Positions 23,999 through 32,867 of a stretch of DNA of 49,046 nt are shown here, one piece after another. The translations under genes were made by a program, and so were the position numbers. Origin of the DNA: CAYWKS01 sp964458935 (GTDB lineage Bacteria; Planctomycetota; Phycisphaerae; Phycisphaerales; Zrk34); the NCBI GenBank assembly GCA_964458935.1, contig CAYWKS010000022.1:1-49046 (forward strand), written 5' to 3'. The notes under the pieces are model-generated. The model made no database searches and was not told the DNA's origin. It saw only the letters and a list, made by a program, of their open reading frames with translations. The first letter of the stretch is position 1; each line of letters begins with the position of its first letter.

Positions 23999-26986
23999 TT
24001 AATCCGCGGTCACGGTGTACTCAAACGCGTAGTATCCGGGCTCGAGTTCGGGTCCGATGGCCAGGTTCAGGTCCGTGAAACTGCGACCCTTCTTCAGGGT
24101 GACGCCGGTGAACTCCTCGGCGAAGACGGTTTGCCCGCTGAGCGTCTTGACGGTGACCGTCAGGTTGACCCGCTTGGCATGATCCAGATTCATGATGACC
24201 AGCGGCAGCGATTTCAGGTCATCAGGCCCGTAGACGAGATCCACATTCCTGCTGCACGCCAACACGGGTTGAAAGGCCATCCCGATTGCATAGAAGCCCA
24301 ACTTCGCATGATCGTAGTAGTCGATCAGCGGCTTCTGGTAGGTGCCGGTGTTTCCGCCGCCTTTGAGGGGGCACCATGTCATGCCATCATAATCGAGCCA
24401 GCGTTTCTTCTTGTAGGCTTCAAAGCCGCTGAACGCCTGCCATGCCTGGCTGAGGCGCCACTGTTCGGGTTCAAGGTAGACCCCGATGCTGCCCTGGTCA
24501 TAGCGCCATTCGTAGGACATGACCTTGTATCCGGGCTTGCCCTGGCGTAGAGCCCAGTTGGGTTGGCCGATGCTCTCCTCGCTCTCGAAGTCGAAGAAAG
24601 CCCGGTGTTTGCTGTTCAGGTAATCATTCCTGAAATCGCCCATCGACCAGTTCTGCTCGCTCTCGTCGGCGTCGACATGCGGCCAGTTCTCGAGGCGGGT
24701 CCAGTCCCTGCCGTAGCCGATGATCCACTCCATGGAACCGCGCGTCAGCATGGGAGCGGTCCAGACCGGGGGAGCATCGGGCGTGCCGTCCGGGGCCAGC
24801 CGGCCGTCGTCGCTCCTCAAGCGGCCCATTCTGCCCAGGCTTGAAGTCGGGGCGATCAGCCGCGATGTGTCCGCCTGCCGGATCGCATCGTAGACTTTCT
24901 CGAACCATTCCATGCTCTCCTCGAAATCGAGAAACTTCGGATGATTCGCCGGTTGCCACATGACGACACTGGGATGGTTCCTGACTTGCCGCACGTACTT
25001 GGGCAGTCCCTCGAGGTCGAGTTGCCAGGGGCTTGCGGTGCGGACCCACGCGGTGGTCGCCCACTGGAACATGACGCCCAACTGGTCGCCGTACTCCGCG
25101 TAGCGCGGGTCGTTGATCGATAGCCACGGGCCATGGTGGTGGCTCATGCGGGCCGTGTTGGCGTTCATCGCCTTGAGCTGCATGAGGTCCTTGATGATGT
25201 ACTGTCCCGGAGCGGAGCGCTGCCAGCGGGCGATGATGTCGATCGGGGCCCGCATGCCGAAGAGCAAGGCGCCGTTCATCATCGCCGGTTCACCGTTGAT
25301 GCGGAAGGTGCCGCCTTCCTGGCTGACCGTGCGGATCCCCGTGGTGATGACCAAGTCGTCCTTGATGCGGCCCTTGCTGTCGAGGATCTCGGCGCGGAGC
25401 TTGTACAGGTTGGGGCTTTGCGGCGTCCACAGGTCCGCATCGTCGACCTTCATCGTGAAGACGAACTCATCTTCCTTGGCTTTTCGGAACTTGACCGGCC
25501 TGCTGACTTGTGCGACCGGTTCGTCGCTCTCAACGGGGAACCATTTGTAAAGCGTCAATCGCACTTGCCCGTCCGAGACCTGGGTTCTCTTGATCTCCCT
25601 TTCGCGCGACACGGGTGTGTGGGTCTTCTTGATCGTGACCGTGGCTGTGATCGTGGCGGGGTTGTCCGTGGTCTGCGTGACGGCGAAGAGGTCCTTGACA
25701 TAGACATCGCTTGTGCAGTCGACGTGCATTCTGCCGGCGAACCAGCCGATGTGTTCGTCGGAGGAGGTGTGGCGCATGGTCTCGCGGACCTTGTAGGGGT
25801 CCACCTTGACAGCGATAAGATTCTCCTCGCCGAAATCGACATGGCGGGTGATGTCCACGGATATCGGATGGCGGTTGTGGGCAATGAACACGGGTCGGCC
25901 GTTGACCCATATCTCGCCTGACGGATCAAGGCACTCGGCATTGAGCTCGACCCGCTCGGACTCGGGGATCACGACCTTCTTCCGCAGGTAGAGCGTTTCC
26001 TGCTTGTATCGCTCGCCACCGTGGGCGTGGGGCAGCTCGACCGTGTCCCACTTGCTGTCGTCGTAATCGGGTTCTGGCCAGCCGGCGATGCTGGGAGGGA
26101 CTTCGAACGTGTCGTCGATGAACGTGTCGATCAGGAACGGCACATCGCGCGAATGCAGGTCCTTCTTGCCATCCTTGTAGTCCTTGGCAAAGCCGATCCC
26201 GTAGAGATTGTCTATCTGCAGGGGGGCATCCGAAACCACCGCAAGCTGCGATACCGATCGCGTGTTGTTTTCGAATGGGACGAAGTCCTTCACGAGGGTG
26301 CCGTTGAGGTACAGGTTGTATCGTTGACTGGCAAGGTCCAGCTCGGCCTTGATCTTCGCCCATCCCGGCTCGACGTTGATCTGTTGCGAATCGATGACGG
26401 CGGCATCGCCGATGCTGATCCGGAACGTCCAATCGGGCTTGACCCGCATCTCCCATTCGATGCGCATCCGCCAGTCCTGCTGCGGGAAATCGAGAGCAAC
26501 CCGCCGATCGGGCTCAATGTGAAGCGACCCGTCGGCGATCGCGGCGCCGGGCAGGTTAACATAATAGCGGTGTCGGCGTTCAACCGCTTCCACTTTGCCG
26601 GCCTTGTGGCCACAGGCCTTCAAATCACTGAAGACGATCCGCTGACGGACCGAAGGCGTGGGCTGTGGCTTGATGCGCCTGAGCCTTTGTTGTGCTTGAT
26701 CGAGGCTGACCACCTTCTTGTCCAGCGCGGGGTCATTGAAGAACTGCTGGGCATAGGCCGCATAGTGCCGCAGGTATTCGAGTCTCTGATCCGTGTCGAA
26801 GAGCGCGTTGGCTCCGCCGATGAAGCCGTTGGGGCCATTGCCGGCCCCGTCGCGGGTGACGTAGCGAAGCTCGAATGACTGCGAGATGGGCTCGGCGTGC
26901 AGGGCGTGGCCGGCAGTGAGCATGGTGACTGCCAGCATGAGGCGATGCGGCCATCGCGCCGGGCCGGCGCACTTGTGACTTTTCAT
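23999..26986 (-). CDS. Secreted GH2-like multidomain protein, acid/base residue replaced
   Basis: A 995-residue protein with a signal peptide (hydrophobic 16-28, HALHAE). Order: a unique N-terminal region (about 30-130), a concanavalin/LamG-like beta domain (about 140-270), then the glycoside hydrolase family 2 architecture: jelly-roll sugar-binding domain (about 290-430, ILWVNGRP-like EIWVNGRPV), immunoglobulin-like domain (about 430-560), TIM barrel (about 560-850, RINGEP, MNANTARMSHHH, VRNHPSVVMW) and a C-terminal beta domain. In active GH2 enzymes RNHPS is followed by a GNE whose Glu is the acid/base; here it reads ANHP, with His682. A nucleophile candidate exists in FESEESIGQPN (801-810). 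The real start is ATG 26986; the frame stays open upstream only as a shadow of the next gene. Confidence 0.85.
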   Translation of the reverse strand: MKSHKCAGPARWPHRLMLAVTMLTAGHALHAEPISQSFELRYVTRDGAGNGPNGFIGGANALFDTDQRLEYLRHYAAYAQQFFNDPALDKKVVSLDQAQQRLRRIKPQPTPSVRQRIVFSDLKACGHKAGKVEAVERRHRYYVNLPGAAIADGSLHIEPDRRVALDFPQQDWRMRIEWEMRVKPDWTFRISIGDAAVIDSQQINVEPGWAKIKAELDLASQRYNLYLNGTLVKDFVPFENNTRSVSQLAVVSDAPLQIDNLYGIGFAKDYKDGKKDLHSRDVPFLIDTFIDDTFEVPPSIAGWPEPDYDDSKWDTVELPHAHGGERYKQETLYLRKKVVIPESERVELNAECLDPSGEIWVNGRPVFIAHNRHPISVDITRHVDFGEENLIAVKVDPYKVRETMRHTSSDEHIGWFAGRMHVDCTSDVYVKDLFAVTQTTDNPATITATVTIKKTHTPVSREREIKRTQVSDGQVRLTLYKWFPVESDEPVAQVSRPVKFRKAKEDEFVFTMKVDDADLWTPQSPNLYKLRAEILDSKGRIKDDLVITTGIRTVSQEGGTFRINGEPAMMNGALLFGMRAPIDIIARWQRSAPGQYIIKDLMQLKAMNANTARMSHHHGPWLSINDPRYAEYGDQLGVMFQWATTAWVRTASPWQLDLEGLPKYVRQVRNHPSVVMWQPANHPKFLDFEESMEWFEKVYDAIRQADTSRLIAPTSSLGRMGRLRSDDGRLAPDGTPDAPPVWTAPMLTRGSMEWIIGYGRDWTRLENWPHVDADESEQNWSMGDFRNDYLNSKHRAFFDFESEESIGQPNWALRQGKPGYKVMSYEWRYDQGSIGVYLEPEQWRLSQAWQAFSGFEAYKKKRWLDYDGMTWCPLKGGGNTGTYQKPLIDYYDHAKLGFYAIGMAFQPVLACSRNVDLVYGPDDLKSLPLVIMNLDHAKRVNLTVTVKTLSGQTVFAEEFTGVTLKKGRSFTDLNLAIGPELEPGYYAFEYTVTAD

Positions 26987-27354
26987 CTGGTTACCTGCAA
27001 CCTTCGTGGTGTGTTGACCGAACAATGAGCCGACCCGTGAACGTGCGACTTGCGGGTCCCGCCCCCGGACCCTGAACCCAAGCCTGAGTCGATGAGCCGG
27101 CAAGCCATCGGATACAAGTCGCCCACCCTCCGAACCGGCATCAGACTCGTCCCATTCACCATATAGGATCTCCGTGGCGGTGCTTCTGGAACCGGCGGCA
27201 TACTTCAGAGGCCGTCCCAAGCCGTGCACAACAGCATGCCACCCGAGGCCGCGCGGGTCAAGATCGCAAGCGGGCAAGCTGACTGTGTACTCCCGCGGCG
27301 CGCTAAGACCAGGTTGAGCCGCCCGATAGCCGGGCGTGCACGCGTACGTCGCGG
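26987..27354 (-). other. 368-bp non-coding segment upstream of the GH2-like gene
   Basis: No gene fits. By eye it is less GC-rich than its neighbours. Read on the minus strand (toward the GH2-like gene) it has a CGCCCG/CGGGCG hairpin just after the stop of the sugar dehydrogenase (27336-27320). It also has a G-run series G3-N4-G3-N3-G5-N1-G3 (27079-27058). Two stems compete for the same bases: 27072-27067 with 27059-27054, and 27058-27053 with 27037-27032. This is a candidate regulatory leader or remnant; see findings. Confidence 0.4.
27320..27336 (-). terminator. Possible hairpin terminator after the sugar dehydrogenase
   Basis: A perfect 6-bp CGCCCG/CGGGCG stem with a 5-nt loop, 18 nt after the dehydrogenase stop. 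No T-run follows on the minus strand, so termination is uncertain. Confidence 0.35.
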
Positions 27355-28524
27355 TTACGGGTGGCCTACGGCTCTCGGGGCGTATCGGAGACGGTAGACG
27401 CGGTTGCCGCCGTCGTCGCTGATCAGCAGCGACCCGTCGGGTGCAACGACGACGTCGACGGGCCGGCCGCGAACCTCGCCGCCGTCGAGGAAGTTGATAT
27501 AGGTGAGCATGCCGTAAGGTCGGCCGCGGTCGAAGAGGATGCGGGCGAGGCCGTAGCCGATCTTGTTCTCGCGGTTCCACGAGCCGTGCATCGTGACGAA
27601 CGCGTCGCCGACGTGGTCGTCGGGGAACTGGTCGCCGGTGTAGAAGCACATGGCGTTGCAAGCCGAATGCGCCGGCATCTTCCACTCGGGCACGACGGTC
27701 CGGTCGGCAAGGTCGATGATGTCGTCGCGATCGGTGTATTCGTACCGCGGCAGCTTGTCGCCGACGATGAACGGGTGGCCGTAGAACCCGCCCTCGACGT
27801 AGCGGTTCATCTCGTCGGGCGGGTTGTAGTCGGTGATGGGCTGCTTGCCGCGTCGGTCGCCCACGGGCTTGCCGAACCAGTCCGAACCGTGATCCATGCC
27901 CCAGACCTCGTTCGTGCCGGGTCGGGTCACGAGCTTCTCGGTGTTGCGGATGCCGGCGACGAACAGCCGCTTGTCCGAGCCGTCGAGCTTGTAGCTCCAG
28001 ATCTTCTGGCGGTCGGTGTCGGTCTGATCGGTGATGTTGCCCGAGTCGCCGATGGAGGTATAGAGGCGGCCGTCGTTGATGAGGATGCTGCGCCACCAGT
28101 GCCCTCCGCGACTGGGCAGGTCGTCGAGGACGGTGACCACACGGTCGGCCCGGCCGTCGTTGTCGGTGTCGCGGGCGCGGTGGATCGCGCCGGTCTGGGT
28201 GAACCACAGCTCGCCGTCGTGCCAGGCCATGCCGTGGCAGGACTTGTGGTCGGTGATGAACGGTTGCGACCAGTCGTACCACCCGTCGCCGTCGGGGTCG
28301 CGCAGGGCGGTGATGCGGCCACGTCCGGGCTGACTGACGTAGAGCGTGCCGTCGGGCGCGAGGCACATGAACCTTGCGTTGGGCACCTCGGCGGCGACGG
28401 TGAGCTCAAAGCCGTCTCGCACGGTGACCCCGGGCGGGACGTCGGGTCGCTGGGCGTGGGCGGCTGCGGGCCAGGCCGACGCCAGTGCGACGGCCACGAT
28501 ACCGATCGAGGTGGTGCGGCTCAT
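27355..28524 (-). CDS. Secreted PQQ-type soluble aldose sugar dehydrogenase family protein
   Basis: A 389-residue beta-propeller protein of the GSDH/sorbosone dehydrogenase family, with a signal peptide (residues 1-24, AHAQ). It has repeated blades with Asp/Gly motifs (DPDGDGWYDW, DTDNDGRADRV, SIGDSGN, WGMDHGSDWFG). Acting in the periplasm, it would oxidise sugars or alcohols, though PQQ binding cannot be proved from sequence. The start is fixed by TACACT 6 nt upstream. It is transcribed in the same direction as the GH2-like gene, 368 bp away, suggesting a loose carbohydrate unit. Confidence 0.87.
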   Translation of the reverse strand: MSRTTSIGIVAVALASAWPAAAHAQRPDVPPGVTVRDGFELTVAAEVPNARFMCLAPDGTLYVSQPGRGRITALRDPDGDGWYDWSQPFITDHKSCHGMAWHDGELWFTQTGAIHRARDTDNDGRADRVVTVLDDLPSRGGHWWRSILINDGRLYTSIGDSGNITDQTDTDRQKIWSYKLDGSDKRLFVAGIRNTEKLVTRPGTNEVWGMDHGSDWFGKPVGDRRGKQPITDYNPPDEMNRYVEGGFYGHPFIVGDKLPRYEYTDRDDIIDLADRTVVPEWKMPAHSACNAMCFYTGDQFPDDHVGDAFVTMHGSWNRENKIGYGLARILFDRGRPYGMLTYINFLDGGEVRGRPVDVVVAPDGSLLISDDGGNRVYRLRYAPRAVGHP

Positions 28525-28530
28525 GCGGCC

Positions 28531-28536
28531 AGTGTA
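28531..28536 (-). promoter_or_regulatory. -10 element of the sugar dehydrogenase, predicted leaderless
   Basis: TACACT on the minus strand, exactly 6 nt before the ATG at 28524. Confidence 0.5.
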
Positions 28537-28546
28537 GGCGGGCGGG

Positions 28547-29884
28547 CTAGCGATTGCGGCGCGTGCGGAGGCGTGAGCCGAGGCGACGGGGCGGCGGGCC
28601 CTGGGGTACGACGCCGCCGGGGAACTTGTCCGGGTCGGGCTCGGGCGCGGGCTTGGCGGCGTACTTCGACGCGGTGGTCATGCCCGGATCGGTGGCGCGG
28701 GTCGGGTCGCCGTGTGCCTCGCTCTTGCCTTCGGGGGGCTTGCTCTCCTCGAAATCGGGGTACTCCAGGCGTTCGAGCAGCACGCCGGTCAGCTTCTCGA
28801 CCTCGGTGAGCAGTTGTCCCTGTTCGGGCTCGACGAAGGCCCAGGCGACGCCCGATCGCCCGGCGCGGGCGGTGCGGCCGATCCGGTGGACATAGATCTC
28901 CGGGTCCTCGGGCAGGTCGAAGTTGATGATGTGGGTGATGCCCTGGACGTCGAGCCCGCGAGCGGCGAGGTCCGAGGCGACGAGCACCTCGAGATTGCCA
29001 TCGCGTAGCCGCTTCATGATGCGGTTACGCTTGCCCTGGTTGAGGTCGGCGTGGATCTCGAACGCCTCGATGCCGTGGTCGGTGAGGTACCGGGTGACCT
29101 CACGGACGGTCACCTTCATGCGACAGAACACGACGGTCAGCGCCGGATCCTCATGGGTGAGCAGGTGCATCAGCATCCGCTTCTTGTCACGTTTGACGAC
29201 CGGGACGTACTTCTGGTCGACCTGGCTGACGGTGAGGCTCTTGGCGACGGTGACGATCTTTTCCGCGTCGTCGTGCATGAATCGCCGGGCGAGCTTCTCG
29301 ATCTCGTCGCTGATGGTGGCCGACACGAACACGGTCTGGTGGGGCTGCTTGATCTTGGAGAGGATCTTGCGGATGTCTTCGCGGAAGCCGATGTCGAGCA
29401 TGCGGTCGACCTCGTCGAGCACGACCCAGCGGAGCTTATCGAAGGGCAGGGCCTTGCGCTGGTGCATGTCCATGACGCGGCCGGGGGTGCCGACGACGAT
29501 CTGGGCGCCGGCCTGCAGGGCGTTTCGCTGCTTGTGGGCCGAGGCGCCGCCGGTGACGGGTGTGGCCTTGATCGGGGTGTGCTTGCCGAGTTCGTTGATC
29601 TCGTGAACGATCTGGATGGCCAGCTCGCGCGTGGGCGCGAGGACCAGGGCCTGGGCGCCGGTATCCTTGTCGGCGTTGTTGAGGATCGGCAGGGCGAACG
29701 CGGCGGTCTTGCCCGTGCCGGTCTTCGCCTGGCCCAGCAGGTCCTTGTCGGCCAGCATGGGCTGGATCAGCTTCGCCTGGATGTGGGTGGGGTACTGGAA
29801 GCCCGCTTCCTCGAGCCCCTTGAGCAGCGAGCTGCGCAGACCGAGGTCGGCGAAGCTCATGCTTTCGTCAAAGACGTCCTGCAT
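28547..29884 (-). CDS. DEAD-box ATP-dependent RNA helicase
   Basis: A 445-residue RhlE/SrmB-like helicase. Q-motif region: MSFADLGL (residues 9-16). Walker A: GTGKT at 56-60. PTREL, TPGRV, DEVD at 157-160 (a conservative change from DEAD), SAT, then the second RecA domain with ASDLAARGLDV and HRIGRTARAG. The C-terminal ~60 residues are Pro/Arg-rich and probably bind RNA. The start is taken at ATG 29884, just before conserved sequence; the frame remains open 66 codons further in sequence that looks non-coding. It would remodel ribosomal or messenger RNA; no specific substrate is evident. Confidence 0.94.
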   Translation of the reverse strand: MQDVFDESMSFADLGLRSSLLKGLEEAGFQYPTHIQAKLIQPMLADKDLLGQAKTGTGKTAAFALPILNNADKDTGAQALVLAPTRELAIQIVHEINELGKHTPIKATPVTGGASAHKQRNALQAGAQIVVGTPGRVMDMHQRKALPFDKLRWVVLDEVDRMLDIGFREDIRKILSKIKQPHQTVFVSATISDEIEKLARRFMHDDAEKIVTVAKSLTVSQVDQKYVPVVKRDKKRMLMHLLTHEDPALTVVFCRMKVTVREVTRYLTDHGIEAFEIHADLNQGKRNRIMKRLRDGNLEVLVASDLAARGLDVQGITHIINFDLPEDPEIYVHRIGRTARAGRSGVAWAFVEPEQGQLLTEVEKLTGVLLERLEYPDFEESKPPEGKSEAHGDPTRATDPGMTTASKYAAKPAPEPDPDKFPGGVVPQGPPPRRLGSRLRTRRNR

Positions 29885-30153
29885 AATGGGTGCGGCCGGC
29901 CAAAGCGTCCGGGGACGCGGGCTCTGGCCGAGGGCGTGTGAGCTGCGGCGGGGCAACTCAGGCGCTGTCGGCCAAAGCGCTGGGGGGGCTCGGGGCCTGG
30001 TCCCCGTCGGCTCGTCCGGCGGCTGCCTCCTGTGTGATGGGTGGAAAAATCTGTGCCGCACGCAAACGATGCGTCGATGCACTGTATAGGCTCACCCCAC
30101 CGGGGGCAAACGCGACCTCGGCCGACACGCCCACTGACCCCGTGGATCGTCGC
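29885..30153. promoter_or_regulatory. Divergent region between the helicase and alr genes
   Basis: 269 bp without a gene. An 11-bp direct repeat CGGCCAAAGCG occurs at 29897-29907 and 29969-29979, close to the helicase start, and a TGTATAGG tract near 30082-30089 could belong to a promoter. Function is not determinable. Confidence 0.35.
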
Positions 30154-31353
30154 ATGACACCGACCAACTGGCTCGAGATCGACCTGCACGCCCTGGCGGC
30201 CAACCTCCGCACGATCCGCGGGGCGATCGACCCGGATTGCCGCCTCTGCGCGGTCGTGAAGGCCAACGCCTACGGTCTGGGCGCGATCCCGGTCGCCCGG
30301 CGGTTGAGCGACGAGGGCGTGCACCTGCTGGCGGTGTACAGCGCCGATGAGGCGCGGGAGCTTGCCGCGGCCGGCATCGCCACGCCCGTCGTCATCCTCA
30401 TGCCGATCCGCGAACTCGACCGCACGGACCTGCTCTATCGCGCCGCCGTCGCGGGCCGGCTCCAGCTCACGGTCCATGGCGCCGAGCAGCTCGACCGGGT
30501 GCAAGCGATCGGTCGTCAGTTCGGCACGCCCATCGGCGTTCACGTGGAGCTCGACAGCGGCATGTCCCGCGGCGGCATGGCCCTCGACGAGGCCGAGCAC
30601 ACCATTCAGCACATTCATGCCATGCGGTATGTGAAGCTGGCCGGGCTGTTCACACACCCCGCGTGCGCCTCGACGGACATCGCCATGACCAACCGCCAGA
30701 TGCATGTCATGGATCAGCTCATCGAGCGGTGCGGCGGGGCGATCGGCCCGGACGTGCTGGTGCACTTGGCGAACACCCACGCCACCCTCCGCGACCGCAA
30801 GTACCACCGCGCGATGCTCCGCGTCGGGCTCGGGCTGTACGGCTACGGCGAAGCGGACATGGCCGGGTCCATGACGTCCGGCATCGCCCACCTGAAGCCG
30901 ACCGTGCGATGGATGAGCCGCATCGTCCACACGCACACCGTTCCCAGCGGCACGCCGGTCGGTTACGGCGCGACCTTCACGACCTACCGCGAGTCGCGGC
31001 TGGGCATCGTGCCGGTCGGCTATTCCCACGGATACCCGCGGGCGTTGAGCAACAAGGCGGTGGTGCGCGTGGGCGATGAGCTTGCCCCCGCCGAGGTCCG
31101 CGGCGCGATCAGCATGGACCAGCACGTGATCGACCTGACCGAGATCCCCGACGCTGACGTCGGCACGCCGGTCGAGGTTTACGCCCGCGACCCGGAGTCG
31201 CCCAATGCATTGCCGGTCCTGGCGGAGGAGGCACGCAGCAGTTGCTACGAGCTTCTGACGCGCCTGAGCCCGCGGGTGCATCGGCAATACCAGCATGGCG
31301 ACGCCCAGCGCCTTGCCGGTTCGGCGGCCGCGTCAACCCCGGGGAAACGGTAG
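30154..31353 (+). CDS. alr: Alanine racemase
   Basis: A 399-residue PLP enzyme producing D-alanine for peptidoglycan. The PLP lysine is Lys36 in VVKANAYGLG. VELDSGMSRGGM, VHLANTHATL and VRVGLGLYGYG-type motifs follow, and the catalytic Tyr is in GYGATFTTYR. Two motifs deviate: GYSHGYPR where GYADG is usual, and GAISMDQ where GRICMDQ is usual. I chose the ATG at 30154; a GTG four codons earlier is also possible, and no strong ribosome-binding site supports either. The C-terminus runs ~20 residues beyond typical Alr. Confidence 0.93.
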   Translation: MTPTNWLEIDLHALAANLRTIRGAIDPDCRLCAVVKANAYGLGAIPVARRLSDEGVHLLAVYSADEARELAAAGIATPVVILMPIRELDRTDLLYRAAVAGRLQLTVHGAEQLDRVQAIGRQFGTPIGVHVELDSGMSRGGMALDEAEHTIQHIHAMRYVKLAGLFTHPACASTDIAMTNRQMHVMDQLIERCGGAIGPDVLVHLANTHATLRDRKYHRAMLRVGLGLYGYGEADMAGSMTSGIAHLKPTVRWMSRIVHTHTVPSGTPVGYGATFTTYRESRLGIVPVGYSHGYPRALSNKAVVRVGDELAPAEVRGAISMDQHVIDLTEIPDADVGTPVEVYARDPESPNALPVLAEEARSSCYELLTRLSPRVHRQYQHGDAQRLAGSAAASTPGKR

Positions 31354-31369
31354 CCTTCGCCGCCCTGTC

Positions 31370-32779
31370 TCAGGTCAGCTTGTCCAGCATCACGGTCGCG
31401 AGCGACAGCACGAAGAAGAACCCGCACATGTCGGTGATGGTGGTGAGGATGGGGCCGGACACCATCGCCGGATCGAGCCGCGCCATCCGCAGCAGCAGCG
31501 GCAGCGACCCGCCGAGGCAGACCGCGACGAGCGTGTTGCCGGCGAGGGCCGAGCCCACGACCAGCCCGATGTAAGGATTGCCTTTCCAGATGAACGCGAT
31601 CAGCCCCAACAGCAGCCCCAGCGCCAGGCCGTTGATGATGCCGACCGACGCTTCCTTGCCGACCACGCGCAGGACCTCCCGGGGTCGGACCAGGCCGAGC
31701 GTCAGCTCGCGCATGGAGATCGCGACCGCCTGGTTGCCGGAGCAGCCGCTCATGTCGCTGATCATGGGCAGGAAGACCGCCAGGGCGATCGCCGCTTCGA
31801 GCGTGTCGGTGTAGAAGGCGATGACGCTGGCCGCGACGAGGTTGAGCACGATGTTGATGCTCAGCCACGCCAGCCGACGCCCCGATCGCGAATACAGCCG
31901 CATGGAACGGAACTCCTCGCCGCCGACGATGCCGCTGAACTTGAGGAAGATGCTGGCCGACTGGCGATTGACCGCCTCGCTGACCGCGTCGGCGCGGACC
32001 ACCCCGAGCAGGCGGTGGGTCCGGGGTTCGACGACGGGCATGCCCACGTAATGGCGCTCGTCGAACTCGCGCTTGAGCGCGTCGATGGTGGCGTCGGCCG
32101 CGACGGCGTGCGGGTCGCGGATCATGATCGACTCGATCGGCGCGTCGGGCTCCTGGAAGAGCAGGTCGCGCAACCGCAGCACGCCGGCCAGCCGCCCCTG
32201 CGTGTCCACCACGTACCCGTACTGCACGTCGTAGTCTGCGTAGGTCGCCCCGTGCCGCCGCAGGTCGTCGATCACGTCGGCTACCTCCAGCGAGTGGTAA
32301 TAGGCCAGGTACTCGCGGATCATCAGCCCGCCGGCCGTGTCGGGGTCGTAGCTTGCCAGCTCGCGGACTTCCTCGGCCGCGGACTCGGGCAGGTGCTCGA
32401 GGATGGCGTCGGCCTGCCCTTCGTCCAACTCGGCGATCACGTCGGCCTGCACGTCCGAGGGCAGTTGGTCGACGATCGCCGCCGCCTGCGCCGGCTCCAT
32501 GTCCAGCACGACGTCGATCGCCTGCGGGACGGTGACGACCTCGACGAGCTCGGCCGCGCGTTCCGGCGGCAGCAGCGTCCACAGCGCCGTCCGTTCGTCT
32601 TCCTCGAGCCGCGAGAATGCCCGGGCCTGCTCCCACGTTGGCAGGCCGTCGAGCGCCTCGACCAGCCCGCCCGTGTCGCCGGACTCCATCAGCTCGCGCA
32701 GACGCAGCCATGGCTGGGGGTCTTGTTCGGTTTCGTTGTGATCCGGGCCCGCATCGATCGTGGAAATGGGTTCAGTCAT
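31370..32779 (-). CDS. mgtE: MgtE-family magnesium transporter
   Basis: A 469-residue Mg2+ channel/transporter. The acidic N-terminal superhelical domain (about 20-140) is followed by a CBS pair (about 150-275) that senses cytosolic Mg2+, then a linker helix and five membrane helices (about 300-469). The ion-pore signature reads SGCSGNQAVAISMREL instead of the usual GGNAGNQ, a modest deviation in the region lining the pore. The ATG at 32779 is supported by a TACCAT box 6 nt upstream. It is convergent with alr. Confidence 0.93.
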   Translation of the reverse strand: MTEPISTIDAGPDHNETEQDPQPWLRLRELMESGDTGGLVEALDGLPTWEQARAFSRLEEDERTALWTLLPPERAAELVEVVTVPQAIDVVLDMEPAQAAAIVDQLPSDVQADVIAELDEGQADAILEHLPESAAEEVRELASYDPDTAGGLMIREYLAYYHSLEVADVIDDLRRHGATYADYDVQYGYVVDTQGRLAGVLRLRDLLFQEPDAPIESIMIRDPHAVAADATIDALKREFDERHYVGMPVVEPRTHRLLGVVRADAVSEAVNRQSASIFLKFSGIVGGEEFRSMRLYSRSGRRLAWLSINIVLNLVAASVIAFYTDTLEAAIALAVFLPMISDMSGCSGNQAVAISMRELTLGLVRPREVLRVVGKEASVGIINGLALGLLLGLIAFIWKGNPYIGLVVGSALAGNTLVAVCLGGSLPLLLRMARLDPAMVSGPILTTITDMCGFFFVLSLATVMLDKLT

Positions 32780-32785
32780 GTCGGC

Positions 32786-32791
32786 ATGGTA
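32786..32791 (-). promoter_or_regulatory. -10 element of mgtE, predicted leaderless
   Basis: TACCAT on the minus strand, 6 nt before the ATG at 32779. A leaderless mRNA would leave no room for the Mg2+ riboswitch seen upstream of some mgtE genes. Confidence 0.45.
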
Positions 32792-32867
32792 TGACGCCAA
32801 GCGACGGTGGATCAGCATCCGCGGTGAAAACGGGCGCCAATGCCGCTGTTTCCCGGATGCCACGTTG

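Noticed and set aside
26987..27201. Group II intron domain V or a degraded transposon in the GH2 leader
   Set aside because: A GTCGCACGT stretch recalls domain V, but the conserved GAGC/GAAA/GGTTC frame does not fit and no reverse transcriptase or transposase is near.
27000..28366. An uninterrupted extension of the GH2 frame upstream, giving a possible 1455-residue protein
   Set aside because: The extension is antisense-frame translation of the sugar dehydrogenase (Arg/Pro/His-rich, no domain), and a signal peptide begins at 26986.
32780..32867. A magnesium riboswitch ahead of mgtE
   Set aside because: Only 88 bp separate mgtE from pdxJ and the probable -10 box is 6 nt from the start codon, leaving no space for an RNA leader.
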